A DNA stretch of 64,000 nucleotides from an uncultured Candidatus Nitrosopumilus sp. (lineage in GTDB: Archaea > Thermoproteota > Nitrososphaeria > Nitrososphaerales > Nitrosopumilaceae): positions 1,217,620 to 1,281,619 of the forward strand of contig OX638319.1 in NCBI GenBank assembly GCA_951812655.1, written 5' to 3'. The notes beneath the pieces were generated by a model. The model worked only from the letters and a program-made list of their open reading frames with translations. It ran no database searches and was not told the origin of the DNA. Shown here piece after piece: positions 50,731 through 59,595 of the stretch. The translations under genes and the position numbers were made by a program. Each line of letters opens with the position of its first letter. The stretch's first letter is position 1.

Positions 50731-51144
50731 CTAGGATTTTTTAATTTTGATGGCGCCTAACCCTATCTGGATAAGTCCTGCGGCAAGCAATGGAACAGTT
50801 TCAGACAATACATTTCGACCTGATTCTTTTGCCTCCTCTGGGTCTGCATTGCCAATCACTACCACGCCTCCGATGATGATCAATATGCCCGCGACAATTA
50901 TCATAATGCCTAGGCCTTTTGATGAGTCTTTTCGTGCAATGAAAAATGCAATTATTGGAAGTATTAATGCAGGCAATCCTAATCCCATCCCTCTCGTTTT
51001 ATGATCTAGTGGGATGAATCCTTCTCCATTGTCACTGCTAAAGCTTACTGCAACATCTATTCCATAGATTGTCAACAATACTATGGCAATACCCGTAATG
51101 ATTAATGCGGGAATTAATGCCATGCTTGTTTTTTTATTCGTCAA
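50731..51144 (-). CDS. Four-span membrane protein of unknown function
   Basis: The 137-residue protein has hydrophobic helices at about 8-27, 52-70, 76-97 and 115-134. Gly-rich loops (GMGLGLPALILPIIAFFIAR) join them. The third loop holds DPEEAKESG. No transport signature is visible. It is nine bases before purK on the same strand in order purK, this gene, and the two small genes. Confidence 0.65.
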   Translation of the reverse strand: MTNKKTSMALIPALIITGIAIVLLTIYGIDVAVSFSSDNGEGFIPLDHKTRGMGLGLPALILPIIAFFIARKDSSKGLGIMIIVAGILIIIGGVVVIGNADPEEAKESGRNVLSETVPLLAAGLIQIGLGAIKIKKS

Positions 51145-51153
51145 TTAATAAAT

Positions 51154-52299
51154 CTAATCAGACGGTTGGATGGAAAGCTTTTCCCTTAAGGTCTGCAATC
51201 TGCTCAAAATGTCCTCTATTGATTCGCCATTTTCCCCCACAATATTTGCGTGCCCTAGCTTTCGTAAGGGCTTTGACACTTCTTTACCATACATTTTCAA
51301 ATAGACCCCATTTTCAGCAATTTCTGGTAATCTGTATTTTCCAGTGTAATCTGGTTCTCCCAAGATATTGTACATGACAGTATTGTGCTTCAATTCTGTT
51401 TCTCCCAACTCCAATCCCATAATTGCTCGTAGATGCTGTTCAAATTGGGACGTGGTGCTGGATTGCAGTGAATGATGTCCCGAATTGTGAACTCTGGGAG
51501 CTATCTCATTAATTATTAACTCTTCATCTTTAGTTACAAACATTTCAATCCCAAAAACCCCTGCACCTCTGAACACTGACATTGTTTTTTTTGCAACTTC
51601 TTCAGCTTTTTTTGCAACTGTCTCTGGAACTCTTGCTGGTGCGATTGTTTCGCGAAGAATATTTTTCTCATGGATGTTTTCAACTAATGGAAATGTCTTA
51701 ATTTGACCATGGGTATTGCGTGCGGCGATTACTGAGACTTCCATTGTGAATGGTACAAATCTTTCTAGTAGGAGTGGCTGTCCCTTGAAATAGTCATAAG
51801 CTTCTTGAATGTCCCCTTCGGAATCAATTTTAAAATTCCCCCTTCCGTCATAGGCATCTCGTCGGGCTTTGAGTAAAGCTGGAAATCCAAATTTTTTCAA
51901 TCCATCTTTGACATCTTCTATTCCTTCAATCTGTATGAATTCAGAAACCCGGATCTTGTTTTCTGACAGAAACGATTTCTGCAGAAATTTGTCTTGAATG
52001 ATTTTTAACGTTTCTGGAGATGGATTTACTTCTGTTTTATCTTCAACTGATTTCAAGACATCGCTGTCTCCTGATTCAATCTCATAGGTAATGATGTCTG
52101 CCTTATCTGCAAGTTGAATTATTGCATCTTTGTCTTTAAAATCAGCAATGATCTGGTCTGTACCTGCCTTGACGGCTGGACAGTTTTCAGTCGGATCCAG
52201 TACTATGATCTTTGATACTTCGTCAGGCATTTTTTTGGCAGCCTCTGCAATCATCATCCCTAACTGACCTCCGCCAATGATTCCGAGAATTTTAGCCAT
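51154..52299 (-). CDS. purK: N5-carboxyaminoimidazole ribonucleotide synthase
   Basis: The 381-residue ATP-grasp enzyme carboxylates AIR with bicarbonate and ATP in purine synthesis. It opens with ILGIIGGGQLGMMIAEAAKK and has the ATP-grasp loop with ARRDAYDGRGNF, then ERFVPFTMEVSVIAAR and NEIAPRVHNSGHHSLQSS. It is divergent from purE, which uses its product. Confidence 0.96.
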   Translation of the reverse strand: MAKILGIIGGGQLGMMIAEAAKKMPDEVSKIIVLDPTENCPAVKAGTDQIIADFKDKDAIIQLADKADIITYEIESGDSDVLKSVEDKTEVNPSPETLKIIQDKFLQKSFLSENKIRVSEFIQIEGIEDVKDGLKKFGFPALLKARRDAYDGRGNFKIDSEGDIQEAYDYFKGQPLLLERFVPFTMEVSVIAARNTHGQIKTFPLVENIHEKNILRETIAPARVPETVAKKAEEVAKKTMSVFRGAGVFGIEMFVTKDEELIINEIAPRVHNSGHHSLQSSTTSQFEQHLRAIMGLELGETELKHNTVMYNILGEPDYTGKYRLPEIAENGVYLKMYGKEVSKPLRKLGHANIVGENGESIEDILSRLQTLREKLSIQPSD

Positions 52300-52405
52300 A
52301 TCAAGAAATGATATCGTTGGATTAAAAATATCTAATGCTGTTTTTAATGGCTTTTTGATTTTGTATAATAGAATTATTAATTACTCTCTAGTTTTTTTTA
52401 CTATC

Positions 52406-52981
52406 ATGGTATTTTCAAAGAAACCTCTGATTGGGATCATTATGGGTTCCAGTTCTGACAGTAGGATAATGCAAGGTGCTTCAGAAATATTGGATGAGTT
52501 TGAAGTCAAACACGAGGATCAAATTGTATCTGCACATAGAACCCCCTCAAGATTGGTAGAATATGCTAAACATGCTGAAAAAATGGGATTTAAGTTAATA
52601 ATTGCTGGGGCCGGCGGTGCCGCTCATTTACCTGGGATGATTGCATCTCATACGGTGATTCCAGTAATTGGAGTGCCAATTTTGGTGTATAATGACAAAC
52701 ACGCAAAAAAATTGGATGCTGCCAAATTTTCAGCGTTTGGGGGGCTGGATTCCCTGTTGTCCATAACTGAAATGCCTTCTGGTTCACCTGTAGTTGCTGT
52801 AGGTGTTAACAAGGCGGGAAATGCTGGAATATATGCAATGAAAATGCTTGCAAATGAATTTCCTGATCTTAAGAAGAAACTTAAACAACACAAGTCAGAT
52901 CAACACAATTCTGTAGTAAAAGAATCAGATCAATTGAAAAAAGAAGGTTTGTCGAAGTTTGCGAAAAAGAAGTTTAAGTAA
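52406..52981 (+). CDS. purE: N5-carboxyaminoimidazole ribonucleotide mutase
   Basis: From the ATG at 52406 the product is 191 residues: IGIIMGSSSDSRIMQGASEI with the GSSSD substrate loop and VSAHRTPSRLVEYA holding the catalytic His. It moves the carboxylate from N5-CAIR to CAIR. The frame is open upstream to 52277, overlapping purK, but that extension is not family-like. About 35 Lys/Glu-rich residues extend the C-terminus. It converges on ilvA with an 8-bp overlap. Confidence 0.96.
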   Translation: MVFSKKPLIGIIMGSSSDSRIMQGASEILDEFEVKHEDQIVSAHRTPSRLVEYAKHAEKMGFKLIIAGAGGAAHLPGMIASHTVIPVIGVPILVYNDKHAKKLDAAKFSAFGGLDSLLSITEMPSGSPVVAVGVNKAGNAGIYAMKMLANEFPDLKKKLKQHKSDQHNSVVKESDQLKKEGLSKFAKKKFK

Positions 52982-54182
52982 GTAATGTGAACTGAATTTT
53001 TTTTGCCCTCAATGACTTAATCAGTGATTCCGCCTGATCTTTTCCCTGTGTTTCAAGGCTCAATGTAACGCCTGCTGAACCTGCATTTATTTCGGAGCTT
53101 AACCTATCATGCACCACCTCGACTATGTTGGCGTTTGCAAGGGTTATTTCGTCTACTATCTCTTTGAAGGCTCCCGGTCTGTCTGGAAGTAAAATCGAAA
53201 GTTTTAGCAGGCGTCCCATCGCTGCAAGACCTTTGTCTACAATTTGTCCTAATAGATACATGTCTACATTTCCTCCTGCCAACACTGCGACGATCTTCTT
53301 ATCTTTGATCTGTTTTTTTGAAATCAAATAGGCCAGACTCGCTGCACCTGCAGGCTCTACTACAAATTTCATTCGCTCCATTAACAAAAACATGGCCTTT
53401 GTAATCTGCACATCGTCCACAAGCACTATCTCATCAATCATTTCCTTGATTACTGCATATGTGAGTTGTCCGGGGGATTTTACAGATATTCCATCTGCGA
53501 TGGTTCTTTCTCCTCCTGTGGTGACTCGAGAGCCTTTTTTTACAGAATCATGCATTGACGGAAATGATTTTGATTGCACACCTACAATTTTGACGTTTGG
53601 GTTTTTCTCTTTGACTGCAATTAGAATCCCCGCAGTTAATCCTCCTCCGCCAATTGGAACGTAGATTTCATCCACATCTGGCAAGTCCTCCAATATCTCA
53701 AGGCCTATGACTCCTTGGGCAGCAATTATTTGCGGATCATCAAACGCGTGTATCATTGTGGCACCTGTTTCATCTGCAATTTCTTTTGCCTTGGAAGATG
53801 ATTCATCATAGTTCACTCCTTCCAAAATCACCTTGGCACCGTAGCCCCTTGTTGCAGCTACTTTAGCAGGAGATGCGTTTTTTGGCATGACAATGGTACA
53901 TGAAATTTTTTCTAATGATGATGCAAACGCAACTCCTTGAGCGTGATTTCCTGCAGACGCAGCTACAACGCCGTATTTTTTTTCTTCATCTGTTAGTGAT
54001 TTAATTTTAAAATATGCTCCACGAATTTTAAACGAACCTGTTTTTTGTCGAAATTCAGCTTTCAAATAAACCTCTGAACCTACCATTTTGCTAAATACCG
54101 GGGAATGGATTAGCGGTGTTTTCTTTATCTCGTTTCCTCGTAATGAATTTGCCTTTACTATTTCATTAAAACTGGGGTCCAT
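52974..54182 (-). CDS. ilvA: Threonine ammonia-lyase (threonine deaminase) with ACT domain
   Basis: The 402-residue PLP enzyme deaminates threonine to 2-oxobutanoate for isoleucine. K52 in QKTGSFKIRGAYFK binds PLP, and the Gly loop is in PIGGGGLTAGI. The C-terminal 75 residues form an ACT domain (LLKLSILLPDRPGAFKEIVD), suggesting feedback control by isoleucine or valine. Catabolic versus biosynthetic type cannot be settled from sequence. Confidence 0.92.
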   Translation of the reverse strand: MDPSFNEIVKANSLRGNEIKKTPLIHSPVFSKMVGSEVYLKAEFRQKTGSFKIRGAYFKIKSLTDEEKKYGVVAASAGNHAQGVAFASSLEKISCTIVMPKNASPAKVAATRGYGAKVILEGVNYDESSSKAKEIADETGATMIHAFDDPQIIAAQGVIGLEILEDLPDVDEIYVPIGGGGLTAGILIAVKEKNPNVKIVGVQSKSFPSMHDSVKKGSRVTTGGERTIADGISVKSPGQLTYAVIKEMIDEIVLVDDVQITKAMFLLMERMKFVVEPAGAASLAYLISKKQIKDKKIVAVLAGGNVDMYLLGQIVDKGLAAMGRLLKLSILLPDRPGAFKEIVDEITLANANIVEVVHDRLSSEINAGSAGVTLSLETQGKDQAESLIKSLRAKKIQFTLLT

Positions 54183-54305
54183 TGGAAATCATGCTATCGG
54201 TTTGGCGTATTTGTTTTCTTCTATTCGAAAGATATGCTTGTGATGGTTCGTGCGTAACATGCAAGGAATCCATAAATAGTTACACATTTTATTTAAAATC
54301 ATATC

Positions 54306-54339
54306 AAGGGATCGGATCTCCCCTTTGAGACTTGTCTCA
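54306..54339 (-). other. Tandem hairpins downstream of the 283-residue gene
   Basis: AAGGG-N10-CCCTT (54306-54325) and TGAGA-CTTG-TCTCA (54326-54339) directly abut in the gap between ilvA and the gene at 54361. On the minus strand they would form two adjacent hairpins, 22 bases after the stop of that gene, before an AT-rich stretch. A terminator or a small structured RNA are both possible. Confidence 0.4.
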
Positions 54340-54360
54340 TTTTCCGGTTCCTTGTTTAAT

Positions 54361-55212
54361 TTATGATTTGATTACTGATTCAAGCTCTTCAAGTCTTCTG
54401 ATGATGTTCTCTTTTACGGATCTTGACATTTTTCTTGGATCAAATAACCCTTCGCGATTGTTGTTTTTGACAAACTCCAAATCCAATGAAAGGAGGCATC
54501 CTTCTTCACCTGCAACTAGTCTTGGATCATCAATCAGTACTGCTGATGTCTGATATGTTTCTAGCAGAAGCGCATCAAGTTCTCCAAAAAGCTTTTCTTT
54601 TTTTTCCGTAAGCTGTTGAAAATTTGTTCCAGAGTCTTTTTGAATTTCTTCAAAGACTTTCTCCCTGAATTCATCGTTGTCATAAAACACTTCGAACAAA
54701 TTTTGATGATCAAAGTCTTTGTATCCCATTTCTTTTAATTTGTCTAAAACTAGTTGATCACTATTGTCAGATAATTCCTCTTGTTTGTTTTTTGTCATGT
54801 CTACTATCCTTGATAATTCTTTTTGTATTTCCATCACCTGCTGGTCTGGTTTGTAATACAGCAAAACATGAAATTGAAGTGATAAATGTCCTGACAGCAA
54901 ATAGTTTTCTTCTTTTATTTCAAATTTTGTAAAAATTCTTCTTACGTCCTGATTGTTTGTTATTGTCACGTCCTGTAATGACCATTCTTTTAGTGAATTG
55001 TTTATTTTTTGAAAATAATCCGTTACAAGCTTTGGATCAAATGTTTTTTGCTCTGTAACCGTGGAGTCCCCCATCATCACTTTGATGTCCGACATCTTGA
55101 TCAAATCAGTCATCTTTGCACGGTATGATTTTTGAGCTGATTCATTTTTTTGATTTAATTCCTTGATGAAATCGTTTGGAGATCGAGAGTCTAATCGCAC
55201 AAATGATTTCAA
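54361..55212 (-). CDS. Conserved hypothetical protein, largely helical
   Basis: A 283-residue soluble protein with long charged helices (ELNQKNESAQKSYRAKMTDL; MEIQKELSRIVDMTKNKQEE) and a central strand region (HLSLQFHVLLYYKPD). It has a basic/Ser C-terminus with RSVKENIIRRLEELES. No known domain seen. It is divergent from the cyclase gene at 55394. Confidence 0.65.
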   Translation of the reverse strand: MKSFVRLDSRSPNDFIKELNQKNESAQKSYRAKMTDLIKMSDIKVMMGDSTVTEQKTFDPKLVTDYFQKINNSLKEWSLQDVTITNNQDVRRIFTKFEIKEENYLLSGHLSLQFHVLLYYKPDQQVMEIQKELSRIVDMTKNKQEELSDNSDQLVLDKLKEMGYKDFDHQNLFEVFYDNDEFREKVFEEIQKDSGTNFQQLTEKKEKLFGELDALLLETYQTSAVLIDDPRLVAGEEGCLLSLDLEFVKNNNREGLFDPRKMSRSVKENIIRRLEELESVIKS

Positions 55213-55272
55213 ATAATTGCTCTCCTTAAACCTTCATCAAAATCTAAATACGTTAAACCCGTTTTTTCAACT

Positions 55273-55401
55273 ATGCCCAATTACGTTTTTCACTGCGGTT
55301 TAGATGTGTATGGGATTGGGGTTCTTTGTGACTATTTTGAGGCTAAACGCCTATGTTTTGACATGATTTTTTCTAGAGGGGGACATATTTCTGATGTCTG
55401 A
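55273..55401 (+). CDS. Possible 42-codon leader ORF overlapping the cyclase start
   Basis: The frame MPNYVFHCGLDVYGIGVLCD onward ends at a TGA that overlaps the cyclase ATG region by eight bases. Such an overlap could couple translation. Composition is only weakly protein-like, so it may be chance. Confidence 0.28.
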   Translation: MPNYVFHCGLDVYGIGVLCDYFEAKRLCFDMIFSRGGHISDV

Positions 55402-56197
55402 CAGTAAGGAAAAAGTTGCATCTGAACCAGATTCGGATGTCAAAAACAACAATGTTGTAGACATGCTTCTCAGTACAGATAAACAGCAAACATTAGATTC
55501 TGATACCATGATTTTAGAAACCCAAAAACGCGTTTGGGGTGCTCTCAAAAAAGGATATGAGTACTCGGGCATCATTGATGAGTCCGATCAGTTTTTGAGA
55601 AAAAACGTTTTTTCAAAATTGGATATGGTGGTTCTTTATGTGGATCTTGTTGGTTCCACCACTATGACATTGGAAATGCCTGAAGAAAAAATCGCGATTA
55701 TTATCAGTTCCTTTTCACAAGAGATGGCATCAGTGATTAGACAGCATAATGGATATGTTTTAAAATTTGTTGGTGACGCTGTAATCGGGTATTTTGTAGG
55801 AGAAAATAACGGGCTTCTGGCATCAGACAATGCAGTAAGTTGTGCAAAATCCATGATTTCGATCATTCAAAAAGGAATTAATCCGATCTTAAACCAGTAC
55901 GATTACCCTGATTTGATGGTCAAGATCGGAGTTGATTTTGGACAAAACATCATAGTGCGATATGGTGCTGACGTAAAAAATTCTCACGTAGATTTAATGG
56001 GACCTGCTATGAATATTGCATCAAAAATCCAAAACATGGCAAAACCAAATCAAATTCTAATTGGTGATGATGTGTATCAACGACTTCACCCTTCCACCCA
56101 AAAAGATTTTCTCCAGATTGTTTGGAACAAGGATGAATGGAAATACAGATCAAGGGTGACAGGTGCAATTTATTCCGTTTACGAGTTTAAGGGTTGA
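55394..56197 (+). CDS. Class III adenylate/guanylate cyclase-domain protein
   Basis: The 267-residue protein has a polar N-terminus (1-72) and one cyclase catalytic domain (about 75-260). Metal-binding D84 (LYVDLVGST) and D128 (VGDAVIGYF) are present. The adenine-selecting pair K124/D200 is present, as is N207 (GPAMNIASK). The transition-state Arg four residues after the Asn is a Lys (K211). Adenylate cyclase activity is likely but may be weak. The N-terminus has no recognised sensor domain. Confidence 0.88.
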   Translation: MSDSKEKVASEPDSDVKNNNVVDMLLSTDKQQTLDSDTMILETQKRVWGALKKGYEYSGIIDESDQFLRKNVFSKLDMVVLYVDLVGSTTMTLEMPEEKIAIIISSFSQEMASVIRQHNGYVLKFVGDAVIGYFVGENNGLLASDNAVSCAKSMISIIQKGINPILNQYDYPDLMVKIGVDFGQNIIVRYGADVKNSHVDLMGPAMNIASKIQNMAKPNQILIGDDVYQRLHPSTQKDFLQIVWNKDEWKYRSRVTGAIYSVYEFKG

Positions 56198-56214
56198 GGA
56201 GACACTTCTGTATC

Positions 56215-56361
56215 TCAAACAGTGAACCTGTCTGGACATTCCACATGTTCATAATGATGTTCAGTAAATTTTTTCTGAACCACGTATATTACAATTTTAT
56301 GAAGATCTTTTTCTTTAATCTCTTTTTTGCACCTCAGACATGATTTTTTCATTTCATCCAT
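56215..56361 (-). CDS. 48-residue zinc-binding mini-protein
   Basis: The ORF MDEMKKSCLRCKKEIKEKDL onward has C8, C11, H36, H37, H40 and C43, a plausible zinc site (CxxC ... H-x3-H-x2-C). It converges on the cyclase gene with 17 bp between the stops. The residue pattern supports a real gene; role unknown. Confidence 0.6.
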   Translation of the reverse strand: MDEMKKSCLRCKKEIKEKDLHKIVIYVVQKKFTEHHYEHVECPDRFTV

Positions 56362-56498
56362 GTGTATCTGCGATCAAAATTACGAATCTATAAGGATCTC
56401 CGATCAACTCTAGTTGAGCTAAAACGCCTCAAAGTTAGCTAAAGAGTTTATCAAATGACTAAAGTAAGCCACAAATATGGCAAATACTGGGAATTATT

Positions 56499-56867
56499 GT
56501 GGATAAATTAGCAATAAAACACCTTCAGGACCTCTATGGTTTGAATCCAAACATACCACATATGGCATTTCAGTTTCCACGACTTCCACCAGGACTGCCT
56601 AACTCCATGTTTAAAGTTCATGAAAATCCTATGAGGGAGCAGTTTTTGGGAGATGCAAATGCCATGAACCAAAAGTTGCAGGGGTTTCAGCATATGTATC
56701 AGCAATATGCTGCAGGGCTGTTGTCGATGAATTCCCGTGTAGTTCCACCCGGTCACCCTTTGTATTCTAGACAGAATTCTGTTGAAACTCTACAAACTGA
56801 AAATGACAAGCTTCTAAAAGAAAATCTTGAGTTGAAGAAAAAATTAGAAAAAGAAACCAGTCCATGA
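56499..56867 (+). CDS. Conserved thaumarchaeal protein with C-terminal coiled coil
   Basis: A 122-residue product (GTG start) with a Pro-rich middle (FQFPRLPPGLPNSMFKVHEN), a Met/Gln-rich stretch (MNQKLQGFQHMYQQYA) and a terminal coiled coil (VETLQTENDKLLKENLELKK). The leucine heptads suggest dimerisation. Function unknown. Confidence 0.65.
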   Translation: MDKLAIKHLQDLYGLNPNIPHMAFQFPRLPPGLPNSMFKVHENPMREQFLGDANAMNQKLQGFQHMYQQYAAGLLSMNSRVVPPGHPLYSRQNSVETLQTENDKLLKENLELKKKLEKETSP

Positions 56868-56935
56868 CCGATGTACTGGTTCTAAAATTCACGTTTGTTG
56901 AATATCCTTATTAATTTCAAAAGTTAATCTTTGTT

Positions 56936-57322
56936 ATGGTCAAAACCCCTGCAGACGTATGGAAAGATACTGTGAACAAGTACCGGAAACAATGTCAAAG
57001 CATTCTTGAGATATCCAACAACATTAGATATGCAGGGGTAGTCAATCAGTACGGGAGAACATTGACCGGGATCATTCAGCCCAGATTGAAACCTCTTTTA
57101 AAGTCAGGGAATATGAAAAATGAATTTTCTATTCTGTCAACGTTAATTGCCTTAAGAAGAAACAATGTTGATTCAATTGGTAACCTGGAACATGCAATAT
57201 TGAAACACCAAAAGGTGACAATTCTGATTCTTCAGAAAAAAGATGTGATTTATTATATTTCATTTAACAGAAAAGAAAAAAGCATAGATGGGATTATTCC
57301 TCATATTAAGAAAATAATCTAG
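56936..57322 (+). CDS. Conserved thaumarchaeal hypothetical, roadblock-like pattern
   Basis: The 128-residue protein has a helix (TVNKYRKQCQSILEISNNIR), strand-turn-strand YAGVVNQYGRTLTGII, a helix, and C-terminal strands KVTILILQKKDVIYYISFNR. This alpha-beta order recalls roadblock/LC7-like folds, but there is no firm match. Several paralogues of this type occur in thaumarchaeal genomes as far as I recall. It overlaps the VOC gene end by four bases. Confidence 0.6.
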   Translation: MVKTPADVWKDTVNKYRKQCQSILEISNNIRYAGVVNQYGRTLTGIIQPRLKPLLKSGNMKNEFSILSTLIALRRNNVDSIGNLEHAILKHQKVTILILQKKDVIYYISFNRKEKSIDGIIPHIKKII

Positions 57323-57732
57323 GCTGGTGTAAATCCTTGATATCCGCCAGTCTGCTGTTCTTTGTCTTCGAAGCTTGGTTCAAACAACGAGATTAGGTAG
57401 TCATCAGGATCCAAAATCACTGCATTTTTTCCTGCATCTTTTTCGACTATGTCTCGATGTATGGTGACGCCTTTTTCTTTCAGCTCGTCAACAGCAGATT
57501 TTACATCGCCGACAAGAAAGCCTATTGTAATTCCATTTTCTATGGAACTGCCAATATGCTGCGCAGTCAGTGATGCTGGATGCAAACTCAACAAAGCACC
57601 AGATGTTCCCAAATCGACCCAAGATCTTCTCTGGTTTCTTATGGGAAGACCTATGATCTCATGGTAGAATTGCAGGGATTTGTCAATGTCTGAAACAGCA
57701 AGAATGACATTTCCCACTTTTTTGATGTTCAC
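57319..57732 (-). CDS. VOC-superfamily (glyoxalase-like) protein
   Basis: The 137-residue protein shows two beta-alpha-beta-beta-beta repeats: KVGNVILAVSDIDKSLQFYH and WVDLGTSGALLSLHPAS, then ITIGFLVGDVKSAVDELKEK and NAVILDPDDYLISLFEPSF. VOC metalloenzymes include glyoxalases and dioxygenases; the metal ligands are likely the conserved Gln/His/Glu at strand ends but are not certain. Substrate unknown. Confidence 0.88.
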   Translation of the reverse strand: MNIKKVGNVILAVSDIDKSLQFYHEIIGLPIRNQRRSWVDLGTSGALLSLHPASLTAQHIGSSIENGITIGFLVGDVKSAVDELKEKGVTIHRDIVEKDAGKNAVILDPDDYLISLFEPSFEDKEQQTGGYQGFTPA

Positions 57733-57765
57733 AACCCCATTACGTTAAAGTCACTTAAATCAGTT

Positions 57766-57984
57766 CTATTGAACCTCGACCATGGTTTCGGTTCTTTCGA
57801 CTCCGCCAATTTTTTGAATTTTATTTGCAATTTCTTTGATTTTTACCAGCTCATCAACATCAACGATGACTACTGCATCAAACTGCCCGCTTGTGGGAAA
57901 TGAATCTGTTACTGACTGAATTTTTTTTAGTTTTACTGCAATCAACTTTTTTGGAGACTTGACCAAAATTATTGCCCTTACCAT
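57766..57984 (-). CDS. Stand-alone Lrp/AsnC ligand-binding (RAM) domain protein
   Basis: A 72-residue ferredoxin-like RAM domain (MVRAIILVKSPKKLIAVKLK; FDAVVIVDVDELVKIKEIAN) without a DNA-binding helix-turn-helix. Such proteins bind amino acids and form dimers or octamers, sometimes partnering full-length Lrp proteins. It overlaps the next RAM gene by seven bases. Confidence 0.85.
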   Translation of the reverse strand: MVRAIILVKSPKKLIAVKLKKIQSVTDSFPTSGQFDAVVIVDVDELVKIKEIANKIQKIGGVERTETMVEVQ

Positions 57985-58217
57985 CCCAGGTCAACCTCCA
58001 CTTCAATCAGAGTCTCAGTGGTGACTATGTCTTTGATTTTTTTAAAGTCGATTACCATTCCGTTTATTTCGTCGATATTTCCTTGCAAAAGAACGCTGAC
58101 ATCAGCTCTTCCAGCAACGATCATCACCTGTTTTACAATCTTGCGTTTTTTCTTTAAAATTTTGACCACTGCATCTGCCTTGCCGGGTTTAACCAAAATC
58201 AGACATAATGCACGCAT
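57978..58217 (-). CDS. Second stand-alone Lrp/AsnC ligand-binding (RAM) domain protein
   Basis: A 79-residue RAM domain (MRALCLILVKPGKADAVVKI; RADVSVLLQGNIDEINGMVI). It lies directly upstream of, and overlaps, the RAM protein at 57766. The two sequences have diverged strongly, so a heteromeric ligand sensor is an attractive idea. Confidence 0.85.
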   Translation of the reverse strand: MRALCLILVKPGKADAVVKILKKKRKIVKQVMIVAGRADVSVLLQGNIDEINGMVIDFKKIKDIVTTETLIEVEVDLGW

Positions 58218-58251
58218 GATTTGCTTACGTAACCGGATCGGATAAAGATTC

Positions 58252-58473
58252 CTAGTCTATTGCTTCTTGTGAACGTGCTTCTTCAAGATATGCACGTCTT
58301 TCTTCGTTAATTTTTTCCTGATCGATTTCGATATCATCGTCCACTATGACTATTCCGTCTCCTACTGGCTCATCCTTTATTTTCCTACTTTTTGCTTTAG
58401 ATTTTGTTTTGGTAGCAGATTTTTTTGTAGATGTTTTTTTGTTACTTTTCTTTGCAACTTTTTTTTCAGCCAT
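58252..58473 (-). CDS. Lys-rich small protein
   Basis: The 73-residue protein has a Lys/Thr/Ser-rich first half (VAKKSNKKTSTKKSATKTKS) and an acidic second half (IVIVDDDIEIDQEKINEERR). The basic part could bind DNA or RNA, as in histone-tail-like archaeal proteins. It starts the minus-strand unit with the two RAM genes, 34 bp apart. Family not recognised. Confidence 0.65.
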   Translation of the reverse strand: MAEKKVAKKSNKKTSTKKSATKTKSKAKSRKIKDEPVGDGIVIVDDDIEIDQEKINEERRAYLEEARSQEAID

Positions 58474-58695
58474 TAATATCGAATGTCTTGAGATGAGGTG
58501 GCTTTTAAAGATTATGCAGTACTTTCATGTGATTTCGCTAATTGAGGATATCGTCTAAAATAGCAAATGCGATGTTTTTCATTAATCTGACTCGAAATGC
58601 GTCATTTTGTTTTTAACAAAACTGCTAACTTGAAAAAAATTAGAATTCTGAAGATGGAATTTAACAAATTTGCATCTCATTACATGAACAAGCAA

Positions 58696-58772
58696 TGGTG
58701 CCGAGGGCATGATTTGAACAAGCGACAGCCCGGTCTTCAGCCGAGTGCTCTCCCAGGCTGAGCTACCTCGGC
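58696..58772 (-). tRNA. tRNA-Phe (anticodon GAA) with encoded CCA
   Basis: A full cloverleaf on the minus strand: acceptor GCCGAGG/CCTCGGC, D-arm with GCTCAGCCTGGGAGAGC, anticodon stem CTCGG/CCGGG with loop CTGAAGA (anticodon GAA), T-loop TTCAAAT. The discriminator A is followed by CCA in the DNA. No intron. Confidence 0.97.
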
Positions 58773-58941
58773 ACTTAAGAAAATAAATTCAGTAGAGGAA
58801 TTAAAGTTTGTCTTTGATCCTACATGCTTGAGGATCTGTTTTAAATGACATGAAACTAAGACTTCTTCAAATCAATATTCATGCAAAATATCCTATCTGA
58901 ATCCATTACTAGTAATCGTTATTGTTCACAGTTTTCAATTC

Positions 58942-59595
58942 TCACATTTTTCTTACTCTATATACAGAGTATTTCATGGTCTGTCTTGAGTTCCCGTCTT
59001 TTCTTATCTTGCTAAATTGAAAGTCCTGTGACGATTTGATGATCATGTGAAAATCGTCTCCTATGACCATCTCATTTGAATTTGCAAGTAAATTAATTTT
59101 TGAGCACATGTTTACCACGGGTCCAAATATGTCTTTAGCTGCAGAATCTGCAGAATATCCTACCATGACCTTTCCAAAATCTCCGCTCACCCGGTAATCG
59201 ATTGATGAGATTTCTGCTGCATTTAAGATCTCGTTGATCTGTTCTCTTCTTTCAATCAACTTTGTTCCGCATCTTAACGCATTTCTCATGTAATCATTGT
59301 CCGATTCGTCAAAATAAAACAAAACCGCGTCATCTATGCTTTTTACAATCGTTCCGTTGTACTCTGTCACGACATCAGACACGAGCTCAAGTAAAGTAGA
59401 ATAAAACAAATCTTTTTGGGATTCTGAAATCTTCGTCGTCAGTTTTGTAGTATTTACAACATCTACAAGAAACACTGCACAGTTTTGCGATTTTCCAAAA
59501 AACTCCAAAGCTTTGCTTTGTGATTTTTCTTTGTCCTGATGCTGCTTTGTGGGGTAATTGAAATCCTGTTTGAAATCATGGGTGTTTTTGGTCAT
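58942..59595 (-). CDS. Class III adenylate/guanylate cyclase-domain protein, response-regulator partner
   Basis: A 217-residue protein with a polar N-terminus and a cyclase domain (about 38-215). D45 (FLVDVVNTT) and D89 (KSIDDAVLFYF, with GD changed to DD) would bind metal; K85 and D155 are the adenine pair; N162 is present, but the Arg position is K166 (VNMCSK). The same Arg-to-Lys change occurs in the cyclase at 55394. Its ATG overlaps the stop of the receiver-domain gene (four bases), so the two are coupled as a two-component output. Confidence 0.85.
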   Translation of the reverse strand: MTKNTHDFKQDFNYPTKQHQDKEKSQSKALEFFGKSQNCAVFLVDVVNTTKLTTKISESQKDLFYSTLLELVSDVVTEYNGTIVKSIDDAVLFYFDESDNDYMRNALRCGTKLIERREQINEILNAAEISSIDYRVSGDFGKVMVGYSADSAAKDIFGPVVNMCSKINLLANSNEMVIGDDFHMIIKSSQDFQFSKIRKDGNSRQTMKYSVYRVRKM

